46,592 nucleotides of DNA, taken from positions 1-46,592 of the forward strand of contig DEYT01000031.1 of assembly GCA_002364975.1 (NCBI GenBank), written 5' to 3'. How positions within the stretch are numbered: the first letter of the stretch is position 1; each line of letters opens with the position of its first letter. This DNA is from Opitutia bacterium UBA3151. GTDB taxonomy: Bacteria > Verrucomicrobiota > Verrucomicrobiia > Opitutales > Seribacteraceae. Positions 43,712 through 46,592 of this stretch are shown here, in pieces. Below the pieces are notes generated by a model. That model saw only the letters and a list, made by a program, of their open reading frames with translations. It was not told the DNA's origin and made no database searches. The translations under genes were made by a program, and so were the position numbers.

Positions 43712-46237
43712 ATGATTACTGCCCTCCAAAATTTTATATCTAGAAAAGGAAAACCCGTTTTCTTATTTCTCTTAATCGTTGTCTGTGTTTCCTTTGTCCT
43801 GTACCTCTCCCAAGGTACTTCGATCTTTGATTTCATGCCGGATCCCAACCGTGAGAAAAAAGAGTTTTATGGAACCGACTTAAATGACCCAGAACAAAGG
43901 AGAGTTCTGTCGGTTACCAATAAAGTCGCGGCCGACTTGGGTGCGATTATCAGTCCGACCCGAGAAGTCTTAAAAGAAGCGGATATTCGATATTTTGAAA
44001 ACTTACAGGCCCGACTAAGGGCCGCATATCAGCCAGAAAATCGCGATAAAATTGATCAAGAAGCCTTGCAGAGCATGTTTGGCTACATGCAGTCGTGGCG
44101 AAATTTCCCGGATGCAGTTAAGGTAATGGCGATTGCTCGAAGCGGTGATTACGACTACGAATTTTCAGAGTCATCCATCCGGGCGAAGATAATTATGGAT
44201 AGTTTGGCTGAGGATTTTGGTTTTTTACCTTTGGTGCTAAATGATTCAGCAATCAATTCTCTCTACCACAATTTTATAAATCAGATGAACCCTATGCTTG
44301 CAGATGACGAAAACCGCTCGAATGCCTTCCAGAATCTAGCCAGATTACGCGGGGTTGCGCCAAGAGATGTAGATTCCATCCTCTACGAACATTACCGGGC
44401 CCACCAGATCGATCGAATTTTTACAAATTCAGGATATTCTTTAGACTTGGAAGGTGAAATTGAATTACATCGGGATCAATTTGCATGGGATGCAGAGGCT
44501 ATCTCGTTTTCTTCCGATGATTTTGATTTCAATGAACCCTACTTCTTTACCGTCAAGCTCGAAGCACAGCCCAGTCCAGGGGAGCATTTAGCAATTGATC
44601 TGGGTGGCAACAAAGCTACTTTTGAATTTACTGCTTCCAGTAAAGAAGCCAATGGTTCGAAGTATTTTGTATCGATTGGTAAAGATAGATCGGCTTCCCT
44701 TAAAGAACTGAGTCTGGTCATGGATTCTTCCAGCCTTGGAGTGAAAGGTAGTATTTCTGAAAATGTTCTTTCCGTTATGAGTGATGGCAGTACGCTATCT
44801 TCCAAAATCCCTTCTTTTCGAACGAATGCATCCACGATAAAAGTTGTTTTTGCTTTGCAAGAAGAATTGGAATCTTTTCACGAGGAAGTAAAGCTGGACG
44901 CTAGATTTGTTCAACCTGCTCGCACATATGCCACGGTTGTAAGCTTTGAGTCAGGCGATTTTTATACTCCCCTGCCTGAGCCGGATGAGGCACGCATGCG
45001 ATCGTATTTTGAGCGTAATAAGATGCTCTTTGAACCTTTGCCTCCTATGCCCTCCATCGATTCGATCAAGGAAGATGCAGGGGCGAAGGGGCCTACTGGT
45101 GAGAAAGGAAAAGAGAGCGAAACAAACAGTAGCCAAATAGAGCAAGTAGACTTATCCACCTTGGAAATTGATTTGGAAGAACAAACAAATCCAAAAGTGG
45201 TATCTTTTGAAGAAGTAAAAGAAGAGGTCATGAAGCGAATTATGGAAGGGGATAAGATTGATGCTGAAAGAGAAGCGGCTGAACTAACCCAACAAGCTGC
45301 ATTAGACTTTCTTGATTCAATCAATTCCATTGGAGAAAAAGCCCGTTCTCAATTTCCAAATTACCAAGAGTTTAGGAATTCAAAAGAACTGGAGAAACTT
45401 ATTATGACTTCAGGTGCCAAGTTGAAAAAGATTTCCTTTGCAAAACGGGATATGGCCATTCAGTCGAAGGTTCTAGGCCTAGAGACAAGAGAAAATGAAA
45501 GAAGAACAAACCGTGATCCTTTGGTTGAAGTCGATGCTCTCAACAACAAGCTTTTCTTTACAAGATCCATTCGGAAATCGAAAGATGGCTATGTAGTTTT
45601 TATTTTGGATCGAAAGACCGAAGAGGAACCCAGTCAATTTAATGAAGTTGAATTCTCTACTCTATACGCTGAGTTTGTTAAAAAGCAAAGGGCAAATGCG
45701 TTTGGAAAATGGATCGATCAAGAATTTGAAAAACTTGTTCAAGGCAATTTCGAACTTGGTGAAGCTCAAACCTTGAATTTGAATGCCAAAAGCTCCCAAG
45801 CGGTCCGAGCCTCCTATGATGCTAAAAGTTCTAAGATCCGAAATCAACTCCGTGAGCTTCAGGATGAAAGAACTGAAATTTCTTCTGCGGAGCGTGAATC
45901 CAATGCCACAGCTCAGCAAAAACAAAGAAAAGTGGTTCTCGACCAGGAAATCGAAGATCTGCGTGAAAGCCAAGCGGCAGTAAACCGCGAAAGATTATTG
46001 GCCAATCAATTATTGGATGTTGTGAATACCTTGAAGCCCGATGGTGTTTGGGTAGAGCAAGAAAGGACAGAGGAGAGTGTATTGTTTGTACGTTTGAATG
46101 GGGTTTACACACTTCGAGCTAAGAAAGCAGACCCAGAACTGATTACTGGAAGGGTTCGTGATTTGGAGTATTCACGATCAGAAAATGTTCGGAGTTTATT
46201 GGTGGATGACTTGATTGCTGCCGGTCTTAATCCATAA
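43712..46237 (+). CDS. PpiD/SurA-like membrane-anchored periplasmic protein, 841 aa
   Basis: One N-terminal TM helix (about residues 14-33) is followed by a long exported region. Residues about 60-260 are helical and resemble the SurA/PpiD chaperone N-domain. A beta-rich insert covers about 270-420. Glu-, Lys- and Gln-rich coiled-coil segments lie near 495-560 and 690-770. A parvulin domain with its usual His-x-x-x signature is not obvious, so isomerase activity should not be assumed. Role as a folding factor for exported proteins is inferred from the overall architecture. It ends one base from the tlyA fragment on the opposite strand. Confidence 0.6.
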   Translation: MITALQNFISRKGKPVFLFLLIVVCVSFVLYLSQGTSIFDFMPDPNREKKEFYGTDLNDPEQRRVLSVTNKVAADLGAIISPTREVLKEADIRYFENLQARLRAAYQPENRDKIDQEALQSMFGYMQSWRNFPDAVKVMAIARSGDYDYEFSESSIRAKIIMDSLAEDFGFLPLVLNDSAINSLYHNFINQMNPMLADDENRSNAFQNLARLRGVAPRDVDSILYEHYRAHQIDRIFTNSGYSLDLEGEIELHRDQFAWDAEAISFSSDDFDFNEPYFFTVKLEAQPSPGEHLAIDLGGNKATFEFTASSKEANGSKYFVSIGKDRSASLKELSLVMDSSSLGVKGSISENVLSVMSDGSTLSSKIPSFRTNASTIKVVFALQEELESFHEEVKLDARFVQPARTYATVVSFESGDFYTPLPEPDEARMRSYFERNKMLFEPLPPMPSIDSIKEDAGAKGPTGEKGKESETNSSQIEQVDLSTLEIDLEEQTNPKVVSFEEVKEEVMKRIMEGDKIDAEREAAELTQQAALDFLDSINSIGEKARSQFPNYQEFRNSKELEKLIMTSGAKLKKISFAKRDMAIQSKVLGLETRENERRTNRDPLVEVDALNNKLFFTRSIRKSKDGYVVFILDRKTEEEPSQFNEVEFSTLYAEFVKKQRANAFGKWIDQEFEKLVQGNFELGEAQTLNLNAKSSQAVRASYDAKSSKIRNQLRELQDERTEISSAERESNATAQQKQRKVVLDQEIEDLRESQAAVNRERLLANQLLDVVNTLKPDGVWVEQERTEESVLFVRLNGVYTLRAKKADPELITGRVRDLEYSRSENVRSLLVDDLIAAGLNP

Positions 46238-46238
46238 A

Positions 46239-46592
46239 TTACCCTGATTGAGTTTCTTTGCTCCAAACCAAGAAGTATTCAAGGTTTCCATCGGTTCCAT
46301 TTGGTCTTGCTTCCATCTCGAAGAAAAGTGAGGAACCATCCAGCTTTCGTTCTGCAAATTCTATAATTTGTTTTTTTACCCTTTCGTGGGTTTTCACGGA
46401 ACGAATGATTCCCTTTCCTGCAGATGCCTCCTCCCTTGTACATTCGAACTGAGGTTTAACCAAGGCCACGAGCTTTCCTCTTTCTGCTACAAAATCCCAG
46501 GACTGAACCAGTACTTTTTGCAGTGAAATAAAAGACAGGTCCATTACCACAAGGGGAAAGGGGGCATCCTCAACATCGTTTTGCTGCAATGA
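46239..46592 (-). CDS. tlyA: TlyA-family rRNA 2'-O-methyltransferase, 3' part only
   Basis: The frame is open to the window edge, so the 5' part (S4 domain and SAM-binding start) is missing. The 117 visible residues carry VVMDLSFISLQKVL, LVALVKPQFECTREEA and GKGIIRSVKTHERV, with a C-terminal GTDGNLEYFLVW, all typical of the TlyA/hemolysin A family of 16S/23S rRNA ribose methyltransferases. A TTG near 46589 is not a real start. Confidence 0.88.
   Translation of the reverse strand, partial: SLQQNDVEDAPFPLVVMDLSFISLQKVLVQSWDFVAERGKLVALVKPQFECTREEASAGKGIIRSVKTHERVKKQIIEFAERKLDGSSLFFEMEARPNGTDGNLEYFLVWSKETQSG

Noticed and set aside
1..46592. CRISPR array, insertion sequences, rRNA or replication origin
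   Set aside because: No regularly spaced direct repeats, transposase motifs, rRNA sequence or DnaA-box cluster was noticed.

Overview
The window looks like chromosome from a Gram-negative member of the Verrucomicrobiota, probably the Opitutae (Puniceicoccales/Opitutales side). This is inferred from content: an LPS Kdo transferase, a ResB/CcsA type II cytochrome c maturation pair with a very long CcsA N-terminus, a multi-PDZ HtrA, a tryptophan-rich N-terminal segment of a kind I associate with secreted verrucomicrobial proteins, many lipoproteins, and few clear Shine-Dalgarno sites. No 16S rRNA or other decisive marker is present, so the placement is tentative. Housekeeping genes present are dnaE, rpsU, lysS, ychF, tRNA-His, trpA, miaA, nadK, waaA and a tlyA fragment.

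Layout. 1-4322: end of an NPF-repeat protein, then three minus-strand genes (MORN-type lipoprotein, a protease-like protein lacking catalytic residues, an active-looking HtrA). 4439-8709: AI-2E-type permease and a large secreted GH5 glycosidase. 8877-12736: dnaE and rpsU. 12809-16258: a two-gene module in which a TPR / Rossmann-like / class III nucleotide cyclase protein is followed 9 bases later by a TIR-FGE protein. This is the best candidate for an undescribed signalling or defence system in the window. 16337-24266: lysS, a small membrane protein, ccsA-resB on the minus strand, a duplicated-domain lipoprotein, ychF and tRNA-His.

24267-33103 is an accessory-looking region directly downstream of tRNA-His. 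It has a gene-poor AT-rich stretch and then plus-strand genes in close order: a zinc-ribbon membrane protein, an asparagine-synthetase-like protein with a dead glutaminase site, a double-cupin protein, a second stand-alone PP-loop protein, a voltage-gated ion channel split by two frameshifts, a membrane-anchored TAXI-type receptor and a lipoprotein. The asparagine-synthetase-like, cupin and PP-loop genes overlap and probably form one biosynthetic operon of unknown product.

33104-46592 returns to ordinary content: a GYF_2-membrane-nuclease fusion, a lipoprotein, a phnD-phnC-phnE importer on the minus strand, waaA, then trpA-miaA-nadK, a membrane pseudokinase with a lipoprotein partner, a PpiD-like anchored periplasmic protein, and the 3' end of tlyA. 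No CRISPR array, insertion sequence, integrase or rRNA was seen. Many start codons were chosen downstream of the longest open frame on the basis of signal peptides, overlaps or family length; each choice is explained in its entry.
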